A stretch of 44,696 nucleotides of DNA from positions 1 through 44,696 of the IMG/VR virus record IMGVR_UViG_3300012000_000037; one strand, written 5' to 3'. Under the pieces are notes generated by a model, which did not search any database, was not told the DNA's origin, and saw only the letters and a program-made list of their open reading frames with translations. Positions 1 to 7,676 of this stretch are shown here, piece by piece. The translations under genes and the position numbers were made by a program. Position 1 is the first letter of the stretch, and each line of letters starts with the position of its first letter. The DNA comes from a virus.

Positions 1-295
1 CGATCATCAATTCACTCTCGTTCAGGTCTGGTTGAATCTCAGTTTTTTGCCCTTCTAGCAGCTTGTTTAACGTAATGACCTCCATCTCCAATTTGCGAGC
101 TTGGCGATTCGCTTCCCTCTCTACTCTAGATTTGTAAATGTCGGACTGAACCAGAAGCTTGTCAAACTTGATTTCAATCTTTTCCAGTTCCGCATCCAAT
201 GCTTCTAGGCAAATCTTCAAGTTGGATACTTTCTTCTTGAGGGATCCAACAGATGTTCTCAGAGTCTCTGTTGCATATACAAGATTGTCTGTCAT
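1..295 (-). CDS. Hypothetical coiled-coil protein, C-terminus outside window
   Basis: The reading frame starts at an ATG at 295 and stays open to the left window edge, so only about 98 N-terminal residues are visible. The visible part is rich in Lys, Glu and Leu with a heptad-like pattern, as in a coiled coil. No catalytic motif is seen and I do not recognise the family. It is the last visible gene of the leftward operon, starting 8 bases after the stop of its upstream neighbour. Confidence 0.7.
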   Translation of the reverse strand, partial: MTDNLVYATETLRTSVGSLKKKVSNLKICLEALDAELEKIEIKFDKLLVQSDIYKSRVEREANRQARKLEMEVITLNKLLEGQKTEIQPDLNESELMI

Positions 296-303
296 GTTGA
301 TTG

Positions 304-846
304 TTACATTTGTTTGATCGACGCTTTCATCTCGTCGAGGTCTTGATCGATGATCTTTATGTTAAAGGAGTAAGTCTTCTCCGGGTCTGACTTGAGGTGG
401 AAAGTTCCTTCAAAAAAGTCTCCGTTGTCTGAGCTCAAAAAGTTGTTGCTTGGGGTGGGGGGAGAGCACAGGGCTATGTCACCTTCAAATTCGGGGTAGG
501 ACTCTTCTATCACAGAAACAAGCTTTCTGTAAACTGCTGAAGCAGCTGCCAACTCTCCCTCATTGTTAATCTGAGCTAGAAGTCCATTGTCTGTTGCCCG
601 AAGTTCGCAAGCAACCCCATTATCAAGATATATGACAATTAAGGCTCCTTCGTCATGGCTCTCAAATCTTGCCTCCTGGGCTTCAAACTCACAATCGTCA
701 GGCTCTGTGCCCTCGAAGTTGAATTCTATAAGGTCGTAAAAAGAAGATCTTATGGTTTCGGCGTCGGGTCCCCCCAAGTAATTGGCTATAGCATTGAACA
801 GTTTAGGTTGAGCAAGCAACCTTTCTACAGGATACGCAATAATCAT
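304..846 (-). CDS. Hypothetical protein, 180 aa
   Basis: I chose the ATG at 846 because an AGGAG Shine-Dalgarno lies 5 bases upstream; a longer upstream reading lacks one. The protein is acidic and soluble, with a central Asp/Glu-rich stretch and no membrane segment or recognisable motif. A TATACT box at 865-870 could be the -10 of its own promoter, but no good -35 is visible. Function unknown. Confidence 0.75.
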   Translation of the reverse strand: MIIAYPVERLLAQPKLFNAIANYLGGPDAETIRSSFYDLIEFNFEGTEPDDCEFEAQEARFESHDEGALIVIYLDNGVACELRATDNGLLAQINNEGELAAASAVYRKLVSVIEESYPEFEGDIALCSPPTPSNNFLSSDNGDFFEGTFHLKSDPEKTYSFNIKIIDQDLDEMKASIKQM

Positions 847-879
847 AGTTCTCTCCTTGATGACAGTATAGCCCCCCAA

Positions 880-984
880 AACAATGGTAAGCTTTGCCTT
901 ACTATGAAGGTCCTGCTTTACGTTTTACCCCCCCGGCGATTCAAAGGGGTGCTCCCACAGTTTTGTGCGAGAGCCACCTGCATC
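880..984. other. Short intergenic stretch with putative -10
   Basis: About 100 bases separate the topoisomerase stop from the next gene. A TATACT hexamer on the minus strand at 865-870 lies just downstream, within reach of the next start. I see no convincing terminator hairpin with a T-run. Confidence 0.3.
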
Positions 985-2997
985 TCACGATAGGTCCTCG
1001 ACCATGGCAACCTTGATACCTTTGCTACCTGGCCTGCCTTGCTTTGCAGTCAAGTCCAGTTTCAAAGGCTTTTTGCGTTTGGAAGCCCAATTTACAGTGT
1101 AAGAACCTTCTCCGAAGTAAACAATCTTCGAACCTTCTGGGAGAGCAAGCTTACCTTTGCTCGTTGTTTTCACAAGGTCTGACCCGCACAGTACCATGGC
1201 TCTTAGCTCTTCGTTGTTTTCAAACACAACAAGGTACTTCAGCTCTAGAATCTCAGAGTCTTTCTTTGCCAATAGAATCGGGCAGTAGTTTGTTGACACA
1301 GGACCTTTGTAATTTGGGGCCACCTTTTTCAGGAACCCTGCTTCGTTTAAGAGCACCAGTTTGTCCTTGGATTCCAGGACCAGAGCTCCCCGAGGCCCTT
1401 TGGCTTGTTCCACAAGCCCTTTCTTCACATCCACCTTCAGGAACCTAGGCTTAGGGGCCGCTGCCACCCTCCTGGTTGGGGAGCCGGGTGTATAGGTCCC
1501 TCCGTGCGAAGGGGGCTCCACGAGGGGGCTCCTACGAGCCTCTCCGTGCCTCTTTCCGAGCTCGGTCAGCTCCTGGGTCATGTACGAGCTACGGCAGGTG
1601 GTGCCTTCTGCCTCGTCGCTTGCCAATTTCTCAAGCTCTTTGATTCTCGTTTGAAGTTCATTGTCCTCCAGGATCAAATCCTTTTCGTCGAGGTTGGTCA
1701 ACTGCCGGAGTCTCATGTCAAGGATTGACTCCGCCTGGTCATCCGTGAACATGAACGGCTTTGACATAAGGGAGCTCTTAGCTTGAGCTTTATCCTTGGA
1801 CTCCCGAATTTTCCCAATCACTAAGTCCATCATTCCGATGGCCTTCAGTAAACCTTGGACGATCGAAAGACGAGCTTCCTTGGTGCTGAGTTCTTTCACA
1901 AACTTGGCTTGAAGCCGGTTCAGCCTCCAATGAACCCATTTCTGTACAATCTCTACAGGGGAAAGCTCAACTGGCTTATTGCCATCAATGACTAATGTTT
2001 TAGCTGAGAACTTGAGTTCGAGATCGGTGAAGGAGTAGAGCTGGTTTTTGAGGGTGTCAGCATTGATCCCTGCTTTCGCTACCACTTGAACACGGTCGCC
2101 AGATAGATCGGAGAGATCATTAACCTCGGCTACTCCTTCAATCCTGCCTTTTTCAAGTTCAGCCTTGATTTGCTCTCCGATTTTCTCCGGGTTTGTTCCC
2201 GGTGGCAGGTTTGTAAAAGTCAAGCACGGCCTTTCTTTTCCTTTGCCATGCCGAACCACAGAGGTTTCCAACTTTGCCATGCACCGAATGCTTCCGGAGC
2301 CTGTTTCTTTGTACTGCTTGAGTTGATCATCCTCAATGATCTGGGTGCCAGTGGGGAAGTCAGGAATGAGGATATCTCGTGCTTTGCTTAGGTTGTCTTT
2401 GTAAGCTTTCTCCGAAGCAGTGTGTTTACAAAGGAGCTTGGTAGCTTCGACGATAGACCTGAGATTGTGAGGGGCAATCTTACAGGCATAACCAACTCCA
2501 ATTCCCTCCTGGCCGTTGAGAAGAACCAAGGGGAACTTGACATTCAACTCCATAGGTTCTTGCAGGGAACCATCGTAGTTTGGAACTGTCTCCCAAGTGT
2601 CTGAATCGTCAAGCACACCCTCCCAAAGTAAGGGAGAGGACTTGACTTCCGTATACCTGGCAGCAGCACATTGAGAAGTTGAGTCTCCGAAGTTCCCGTG
2701 GCCGTTAATCAATGGGTAGTTGTTGTTCCAAGGTGCTGCCAGAGTGACAATGGCACCGTAAGCTGAACCGTGAGGGCTGTACTTACCCAGCACTTCTCCG
2801 TCAAGCCTGGCACTTTTCATGAAGCGTCCGTCAGGCTTCAAGTTCAGCATCTTAATTGCTGTGAAGATTCTCCTTGCAATTGGCTTGCATCCATCCGTGT
2901 ACCGAGGAATAGCCCTGCCAACTATGACACTCAAGGAGTAGGCTAGGTAGTCTTCCTTTACAAGGGATGTAAGGTTGGTTGGGATGTAGTTACTCAT
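985..2997 (-). CDS. Type II DNA topoisomerase, A subunit (GyrA/ParC/T4 gp52-like)
   Basis: This is the DNA breakage-reunion subunit of a type IIA topoisomerase, which relieves supercoils and decatenates phage DNA. Visible hallmarks are the N-terminal DYLAYSLSVIVGRAIP region, the winged-helix stretch with LGKYSPHGSAYGA, and the catalytic tyrosine Y115 in AAARYTEV. The GyrA-like ELGKRHGEARR stretch follows near residue 485. At 670 aa it is longer than T4 gp52 (about 440 aa) and ends in an extra C-terminal domain after a Pro/Gly/Ser-rich linker (about residues 495-525). No ATPase (GyrB-like) subunit is seen in this window. The start overlaps the preceding gene by 4 bases. Confidence 0.95.
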   Translation of the reverse strand: MSNYIPTNLTSLVKEDYLAYSLSVIVGRAIPRYTDGCKPIARRIFTAIKMLNLKPDGRFMKSARLDGEVLGKYSPHGSAYGAIVTLAAPWNNNYPLINGHGNFGDSTSQCAAARYTEVKSSPLLWEGVLDDSDTWETVPNYDGSLQEPMELNVKFPLVLLNGQEGIGVGYACKIAPHNLRSIVEATKLLCKHTASEKAYKDNLSKARDILIPDFPTGTQIIEDDQLKQYKETGSGSIRCMAKLETSVVRHGKGKERPCLTFTNLPPGTNPEKIGEQIKAELEKGRIEGVAEVNDLSDLSGDRVQVVAKAGINADTLKNQLYSFTDLELKFSAKTLVIDGNKPVELSPVEIVQKWVHWRLNRLQAKFVKELSTKEARLSIVQGLLKAIGMMDLVIGKIRESKDKAQAKSSLMSKPFMFTDDQAESILDMRLRQLTNLDEKDLILEDNELQTRIKELEKLASDEAEGTTCRSSYMTQELTELGKRHGEARRSPLVEPPSHGGTYTPGSPTRRVAAAPKPRFLKVDVKKGLVEQAKGPRGALVLESKDKLVLLNEAGFLKKVAPNYKGPVSTNYCPILLAKKDSEILELKYLVVFENNEELRAMVLCGSDLVKTTSKGKLALPEGSKIVYFGEGSYTVNWASKRKKPLKLDLTAKQGRPGSKGIKVAMVEDLS

Positions 2998-3290
2998 TTT
3001 TGGGAGTTGGCCTTGATACGGTTCAACAAAGCTTGCTTTTTGTGAGGGTAGGGTGTAAACCCTATGTTAACAATGTCTTCAGCTACTTCTCTGGTAACTT
3101 GAAGGTCAAGAGAGCCTTCTTTTTCAGTCAGATACTCTTTCTTTTGGTCCAGGTCAAGAAGGCTAAACAGGCGATCTTCATCTACCCAAAACCCGTAGTC
3201 GTAGTCTTTACAAACAAAAACTCTGACTCTGTTTCGGAAAAATCTCACAGGGTCAGAGCTTCTATTTTCGGTGATTAAAATGTTGATCAT
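2994..3290 (-). CDS. Hypothetical protein between antitoxin-like gene and topoisomerase
   Basis: A 98-aa soluble charged protein translationally coupled on both sides: its ATG overlaps the stop of the HigA-like gene and its stop overlaps the topoisomerase start. It contains a YDYGFWVDED stretch but no motif I can name. Its place next to a HigA-like gene might suggest a toxin partner, but it does not resemble HigB or RelE. Confidence 0.7.
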   Translation of the reverse strand: MINILITENRSSDPVRFFRNRVRVFVCKDYDYGFWVDEDRLFSLLDLDQKKEYLTEKEGSLDLQVTREVAEDIVNIGFTPYPHKKQALLNRIKANSQK

Positions 3291-3574
3291 TTCGATTGTT
3301 TCTGGTTAATACGAGAGCAATCCTCCTCATAGAGGCTTTGCAAGTTTAGCCACAACTGTTTGCCTGTTCCGAAGATGTCCCCAAGCCTTTCAGCAAGAAG
3401 CTCATCTATGTCGGCTTCTCCGGCTTCAATCTCGTAGAGTTCTCCCACAGTTAGACCTGTTTCTCCGGCTAAATCATGAGGGGAAATGTTCTTTTCCTGC
3501 CTCATTTCCTCAAGCACACTGCCTGGGTGCAAAGCCCAATCAGAGTCCCAGTTTGAGCTAAATCCAGTCATCAT
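3287..3574 (-). CDS. HigA/XRE-family antitoxin-like DNA-binding protein
   Basis: The protein has the compact HigA layout: HPGSVLEEM near the N-terminus, a helix-turn-helix (SPHDLAGETGLTVGELYEIEAG), then ERLGDIFGTGKQLWLNLQ. HigA proteins neutralise HigB mRNA interferases and repress transcription. No HigB is seen beside it, so it may be an orphan that neutralises a host toxin or regulates phage genes. The ATG at 3574 or 3571 follows AAAGG; a GTG at 3592 would lie at the predicted transcript start. It sits directly behind a palindrome promoter at 3598-3640. Confidence 0.8.
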   Translation of the reverse strand: MMTGFSSNWDSDWALHPGSVLEEMRQEKNISPHDLAGETGLTVGELYEIEAGEADIDELLAERLGDIFGTGKQLWLNLQSLYEEDCSRINQKQSK

Positions 3575-3597
3575 CAGTATGAAACCTTTCACACCTT

Positions 3598-3640
3598 ATT
3601 ATAGGTCGTTTGGAGGGTCCGGTAAAGTTCGGTTAACCGA
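3598..3640 (-). promoter_or_regulatory. Palindrome promoter 1 (upstream of HigA-like gene)
   Basis: On the minus strand: palindrome TCGGTTAACCGAA, then CTTTAC (-35, 3622-3627), an 18-bp spacer and TATAAT (-10, 3598-3603). The dyad overlaps the stop codon of the upstream ATPase gene. It is one of 12 copies in this window. Confidence 0.8.
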
Positions 3641-4199
3641 TCTGACAAGTCCCCAAAACGTATCCAAGTATTTCTGAAGCTCGAGATTCCGGGGGTCCGT
3701 CAATTTCGAAATTGAGCCCGTTGTCAAACTCTTTCAGATGGCTTTGAACCAGGTTATCAATCTCTTTCGCCTCTTTCTCAGATTCCCACCTTCCGCGAGT
3801 GTCGAACGGTCCTACGCGCTTCAAGAAAAAGTTCAGATGAGTGACATTCTCTTTCTCGGCCTCCCTTAGGAAAGCTTTGGCAGCCTCTCCAACATACTTG
3901 TCTTTCCCTTTCGATCTGTACTCCTGGTAGACTCCTGCGAGCAGAATGGGACTGTCTGTGACAATGTAGTCAACCTTGCCGTACAAGGTGCTTTCGTAGG
4001 AACTTTGCTTCCCAAGCAAGTACAACTGGTCGCTCTGTTTAACCTTACGATCGCTCCAAGCCCAATGTTTCACATATTCCCTAACAAGTTCAACATGAAG
4101 ACCGAGAAGCTTCATCTGACCAAAAAGTAAAGCGGCAGTAGTAGATTTACCACACCCTGGCCCGCCAAACAGATTTATAACGATCGTATTGTTTCTCAT
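3633..4199 (-). CDS. P-loop ATPase/kinase (AAA_28/NadR-like)
   Basis: A Walker A motif (GGPGCGKST) sits near residues 12-20, and VDYIVTDSPILL provides the Walker B-like strand. The Arg-rich stretch DTRGRWESEKEAKEID resembles the lid of small nucleoside-kinase-like ATPases. At 188 aa it matches the AAA_28/NadR-type phage ATPase family, whose substrates are mostly undefined. It overlaps the upstream gene by 4 bases and belongs to the operon that starts at the 5306 promoter. It could be a nucleotide or cofactor kinase; the substrate cannot be read from sequence. Confidence 0.75.
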   Translation of the reverse strand: MRNNTIVINLFGGPGCGKSTTAALLFGQMKLLGLHVELVREYVKHWAWSDRKVKQSDQLYLLGKQSSYESTLYGKVDYIVTDSPILLAGVYQEYRSKGKDKYVGEAAKAFLREAEKENVTHLNFFLKRVGPFDTRGRWESEKEAKEIDNLVQSHLKEFDNGLNFEIDGPPESRASEILGYVLGTCQIG

Positions 4200-4525
4200 A
4201 CGTACCTTTTGTAGAGAATTCGGTTGACTTTTGAGATCACCCTGTTGTTAAATCTGCCCCAAGGAGTTAGCTGTCTGTGTAGCACTCGCATAGCTGATCG
4301 AGGCGTCTCGCACTTGATACAACGTCCGTTATGTTCAGTGGGGAAGTACACTTGATACATTGAAGTGACAGCTTGCCTGTTCGGCTCCGGCTCAAACTTG
4401 TTTACTACTACAACACCTATCTGCTGTCGATTGCGAACATCGTAGCAAACAGCTCTGAAAGTGGAAAGGTCATTTCTAACCACTTTTATCAAAAGTTTCC
4501 CTTGGGGATCTTCATTGTGAATCAT
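4196..4525 (-). CDS. Hypothetical basic protein, 109 aa
   Basis: A basic soluble protein with a CIKCETP motif, so one CxxC pair, and a basic tail. It overlaps its neighbours by 4 bases on both sides, which supports translation. No family is recognised. Confidence 0.7.
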   Translation of the reverse strand: MIHNEDPQGKLLIKVVRNDLSTFRAVCYDVRNRQQIGVVVVNKFEPEPNRQAVTSMYQVYFPTEHNGRCIKCETPRSAMRVLHRQLTPWGRFNNRVISKVNRILYKRYV

Positions 4526-4644
4526 AGATGCCTGTAATGTTTGAGGGAGGAATAGACGAAATTGAAGACAATGACCATAAACACTCTCCTTAACGCTAGC
4601 AGTGCCAGTATGATTAGCAGTGTTTTCGTAGCTAGATTCTCCAT
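4522..4644 (-). CDS. Small single-pass membrane protein, 40 aa
   Basis: The ATG at 4644 gives 40 residues with a hydrophobic segment (TLLIILALLALRRVFMVIVF). Its stop overlaps the next start by 4 bases. A longer reading would run into the upstream phosphoesterase, so I take the short form. There is no clear Shine-Dalgarno. Function unknown. Confidence 0.55.
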   Translation of the reverse strand: MENLATKTLLIILALLALRRVFMVIVFNFVYSSLKHYRHL

Positions 4645-4675
4645 TTTCGGGTTTGCGTGGTATGGGAAAGGCAGG

Positions 4676-5299
4676 TTAGATGTCAAGGTCAAGGTGTGAA
4701 AGTTCACCCAACCCCATGAAGTCAACCCCTTTATGCACTATGTGGTAATCGATGTGCCAGTGGCCATGTATCCAAAGATCTGGCTTATGAATCTCCAGCA
4801 TGTTGTCGAAGCATTTGCGGGTTGCACAAGGAATGTCTAGCATTCCAGGGTACACCCTGGAAATTACTGATTCTGGGCACTCGTGACTGATTACGACTCT
4901 GGGTTTGGCCAATTCGTAAACCTCGATGATTTTGCAAAGCTGAGAGTAGCTCAGTTCCTCATCGTGCCACCAATCGTAGCCTTCAGTGCGCAGGTGTTTG
5001 TCTATGGAGAGTGCCCCGCCGACACAGAAAATGTCATCACGCCCAAGTGCCGATTCCCCGTCAGCAACATAATAAGGATGCCCCTTGCATTCTTCAAGAT
5101 TGTCATGGTTGCCCCTTATAAAAAAGTGCTCCCCTTGAGCCATGGCATCAGTGGGGGGACCTTCGAGCTTTTCTCCAGTGCGATAGTTTCGAAAACCAAC
5201 TCCGAAATCTCCAACCTGAAGGGAGCGGTCGCACTCTTTAATTAGGGCTTTGTAGCGAGACCATTTGCCATGTACATCGCCGATGAATCTGATTTCCAT
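4676..5299 (-). CDS. Calcineurin-like metallophosphoesterase
   Basis: Metal-binding motifs of the calcineurin-like fold appear in order: GDVHG (about residue 7), GDFGVG (about 30), GNHDN (about 79), a central His in SHECPE, and HGHWH near the C-terminus. These enzymes hydrolyse phosphomono- or diesters with a dinuclear metal centre. The ATG lies exactly six bases after the -10 of a palindrome promoter, so the mRNA is predicted to be leaderless. It is one of four such phosphatases in the window. Confidence 0.9.
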   Translation of the reverse strand: MEIRFIGDVHGKWSRYKALIKECDRSLQVGDFGVGFRNYRTGEKLEGPPTDAMAQGEHFFIRGNHDNLEECKGHPYYVADGESALGRDDIFCVGGALSIDKHLRTEGYDWWHDEELSYSQLCKIIEVYELAKPRVVISHECPESVISRVYPGMLDIPCATRKCFDNMLEIHKPDLWIHGHWHIDYHIVHKGVDFMGLGELSHLDLDI

Positions 5300-5305
5300 G
5301 GTTTA

Positions 5306-5349
5306 ATTATACTTCATTTCACCTTTCAAGTAAAGCTCGGATTACCGAA
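5306..5349 (-). promoter_or_regulatory. Palindrome promoter 2 (leaderless, phosphoesterase)
   Basis: On the minus strand: TTCGGTAATCCGAG, CTTTAC (-35, 5330-5335), 18-bp spacer, TATAAT (-10, 5306-5311), six bases, then ATG at 5299. The upstream gene's stop codon (5350-5352) abuts the dyad. Confidence 0.85.
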
Positions 5350-5799
5350 TCAGGAATTAAACGGCTTTGGTACATTGACTCTCCTTGAATAGTGGCTGAA
5401 TCTTTCCATCACAGGGGGACTCTCACCATTGGTAGAAGGAAGCTCCGGTGTCTCAAAACTCTGGTTTACCTCTGGTTCTTCAACAATTCTGAGTGGAGCG
5501 TCTTGCCAAAGGATGTGTTCGTACAGCTCTTCTCCCTCTGGTGACAAGGATGTTATGACACTGTTTACAAGTTCAATGAATTCTCGGTTCGAAGATCTCC
5601 TTCCCTTGTTGTACAATTGTTTGTGAAACATTGCCGTAATCTCGTTGGCAATTTCCGTGGACTTTTTGCTCAGTATCTTCTTTTCTCTCAGGAGTTTGTA
5701 CACTGAGTGCCAAAGGGAATTAGCCTTCTTCTTTTCCTCTGAGAGTTCATCCTGGAGCTTTTTGATTTGTGCTTCAAGAGCGGTTATATTGTCAATCAT
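5350..5799 (-). CDS. Hypothetical protein with N-terminal coiled coil
   Basis: 149 aa. Residues 1-40 (ALEAQIKKLQDELSEEKKKAN and on) form a clear coiled coil; the C-terminal third is Pro- and Ser-rich and probably disordered. It starts inside the last codons of the base kinase gene, so the two are co-translated. Function unknown; a structural or scaffold role is possible. Confidence 0.75.
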   Translation of the reverse strand: MIDNITALEAQIKKLQDELSEEKKKANSLWHSVYKLLREKKILSKKSTEIANEITAMFHKQLYNKGRRSSNREFIELVNSVITSLSPEGEELYEHILWQDAPLRIVEEPEVNQSFETPELPSTNGESPPVMERFSHYSRRVNVPKPFNS

Positions 5800-6280
5800 T
5801 GATTAACAAGGTGTGGTCGTACTTTTTGCAGAGGTTACTGATTCGCGTGCTCATGCCCTTCCTCCAGGATTCATTCTGTTCTTCACCCCTCTTAGCATGT
5901 CTCTTGTTCAGTTCCTCCTCCCCAACAGATACGCATACGAGCTCCATGTCCGCATTTTCAAACATGGCATCTAGATTAGGTTGATTGCTGAATCGTTCCC
6001 CCTCCCCCAGAATAGTCCAACCCTCAAGATCTTCCTTGTTGGCTGACAGCCATTCTCTAAACTTGGGGCCAACCCCTTTGGACATGCGGTCTGTACCGTC
6101 GAAAGTGCTTCCGTCATACCTTCCCAAGACAATCACCTTCTGCTGAGGGAATCTATGGTAGATAACAAGACCCTCTTTGACTTCTTCATCTTGTTCCTTC
6201 TTTCTTAGGTCCTCAATGAAACTCTTCATTAAGGTGGTTTTTCCAGTCCCCGGTTGGCCGATGTAGTAGCGTATCTTCAT
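5792..6280 (-). CDS. P-loop kinase resembling phage DNA base kinases (5-hydroxymethyluracil DNA kinase type)
   Basis: The protein starts with a Walker A motif (GQPGTGKTT, residues 8-16). It then has the signature LGRYDGSTFDGTDRMSKGV, which I associate with P-loop kinases of phage base-hypermodification loci (usually a GTDRLSM-type motif), followed by the ILGEGERFSN strand. Such enzymes phosphorylate a 5-hydroxymethylpyrimidine in DNA so that the phosphate can be displaced by another group. It lies next to a glycosyltransferase and an amino acid:DNA transferase-like gene, which supports that role. The length (162 aa) suggests the kinase domain alone. The exact base is unknown. Confidence 0.75.
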   Translation of the reverse strand: MKIRYYIGQPGTGKTTLMKSFIEDLRKKEQDEEVKEGLVIYHRFPQQKVIVLGRYDGSTFDGTDRMSKGVGPKFREWLSANKEDLEGWTILGEGERFSNQPNLDAMFENADMELVCVSVGEEELNKRHAKRGEEQNESWRKGMSTRISNLCKKYDHTLLIND

Positions 6281-6301
6281 TTTGGTTTGAGGTTTGATTG
6301 T

Positions 6302-6330
6302 ATTATAGAGTGAGAGAACTATGATGTAAA
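6302..6330 (-). promoter_or_regulatory. Sigma70-type promoter upstream of base kinase
   Basis: TTTACA (6325-6330), 17-bp spacer, TATAAT (6302-6307) on the minus strand, about 15 bases of leader before the ATG at 6280. It lacks the palindrome seen at other promoters. Confidence 0.65.
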
Positions 6331-6339
6331 CTTATCTCT

Positions 6340-7386
6340 TCAACTTCCTATGACCTCTTGGGCCAAGAGCAGTAAAGAATTACAAGAGTTCTTCCATGTC
6401 CAACTTTCACTCTTGACCAAAGCTCTTTTCACCTTGGCTTTTGTTTCTTCCTTGTTCTCCACACACTTTAGGATTTCCTTTGAAAGGTCTTTGTAAGAGC
6501 TGGAATCTGCTATGTAACCACAATCTCCAACTATCTCTGGAAGGGAAGCGCACGGAGCTACAACTACTGGAACTCCGAGAGACATGGCTTCAATAACAGG
6601 CAATCCCATGCCTTCATACTTGCTTGGGCAGACGTACATCTCAGACTGTGTGATCAATTCACACAGCTCTTGATCTGACAAAGAATCATAGAACATAACT
6701 CTCTCTTCAAGTTTCATCCCTCTGATTGCTTCCAGCTCTTTAACAGAAGGGGGTTTGAACGAAGATACCCTAAGGTCCAAGTCATGGTCTTTCAAGGTCT
6801 TCAAAAGAGCAGTGAAGTTTTTACTCTTTTCATACCGGTTACCCCAATACACCATGTAGGGCTTAGGAGGACTCTTCGTGGTAAACTTAGTAAGTTTGCC
6901 GCCGGAGAATTTGCTGCCGGAGTACAGACATTTTGTGTTCGCTCCCGGAATTATCTCCAACACTTGTTTTTGTATGAAAGGAGTTGTACAAGCAAAGGTA
7001 TTTGTTAACTTCGAGAGACCTCTTAGGGTCAGGCTGATGGAAAGGCTGTATTCTTCCCTTCCGGGGATGTCCACGTCATGTACCACAGGTAGCACTTTTT
7101 CACAGACAGGAAACATTGTAAAGTGGTTCCCGATTTGAATGTCAAACGGACCTAGATCTTCGTAAACTTTCTTAAAGTTGGAGGTTTCAATCTTACCGTT
7201 GAAACGAGTGTACCCACCCTCGGGTGGGTTCCATTTATGAAACTTTGGCCTCCTTAACAGTAGATCGTCCACAACCACGCACACTTCATGGTTTTCCCTT
7301 CTTAGGTGGGATATCATTTGTCTATCCCATTCATTGATTCCGCATCCACCAAATCCCACATTTCCGGAATCCCACAAAATTCTCAT
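6340..7386 (-). CDS. Glycosyltransferase, GT4 family
   Basis: A two-domain GT-B glycosyltransferase of 348 aa. The C-terminal half carries YWGNRYEKSKNF (nucleotide-sugar domain entry), VMFYDSLSDQELCELI, and the E-x7-E donor-binding motif in YEGMGLPVIEAMSLGVPVVV, followed by a GYIADS loop. GT4 enzymes transfer sugars from NDP-sugars. In phage hypermodification loci they glycosylate hydroxymethylated bases; a virion protein is an alternative target. It overlaps the upstream gene by 4 bases and is in the same operon as the transferase-like gene. Confidence 0.88.
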   Translation of the reverse strand: MRILWDSGNVGFGGCGINEWDRQMISHLRRENHEVCVVVDDLLLRRPKFHKWNPPEGGYTRFNGKIETSNFKKVYEDLGPFDIQIGNHFTMFPVCEKVLPVVHDVDIPGREEYSLSISLTLRGLSKLTNTFACTTPFIQKQVLEIIPGANTKCLYSGSKFSGGKLTKFTTKSPPKPYMVYWGNRYEKSKNFTALLKTLKDHDLDLRVSSFKPPSVKELEAIRGMKLEERVMFYDSLSDQELCELITQSEMYVCPSKYEGMGLPVIEAMSLGVPVVVAPCASLPEIVGDCGYIADSSSYKDLSKEILKCVENKEETKAKVKRALVKSESWTWKNSCNSLLLLAQEVIGS

Positions 7387-7676
7387 AGTACAATCTCCTC
7401 AACTTTTCTCTTGAGAATCCTCTCCCAGTACGACTTAGTCTTAGGCATAACTTCTATTGTAGGTATACTATGAACCCATTCAGAATATTTTATCAACTCT
7501 TTGGACAAATGAGTTACAATGACCACAGTGTTTAATAATAGTAAGTGTTCAGTCTCAAATGGGTAGTCCCAAATGAGTTGATATTCTGGCAATACCAAAG
7601 AAATCGTCTGTGCTTGGGCTATCTCTTTGAGGAAGATGCTATTTGTCCCCGATCTGAAGACGGTGCAGTGTTTCAT
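7383..7676 (-). CDS. Hypothetical protein in modification operon, 97 aa
   Basis: A small alpha/beta-looking protein, coupled by 4-base overlaps to the glycosyltransferase and to the amino acid:DNA transferase-like gene. The alternating hydrophobic segments (TISLVLPEYQLIW, LLLLNTVVIVTHL) suggest a Rossmann-like half domain. No family is recognised. Its position suggests an accessory role in base modification. Confidence 0.65.
   Translation of the reverse strand: MKHCTVFRSGTNSIFLKEIAQAQTISLVLPEYQLIWDYPFETEHLLLLNTVVIVTHLSKELIKYSEWVHSIPTIEVMPKTKSYWERILKRKVEEIVL

Noticed and set aside
1395-1580. Possible intein or homing endonuclease insert in the topoisomerase
   Set aside because: The segment is a Pro/Gly/Ser-rich linker without splice-junction or endonuclease motifs.
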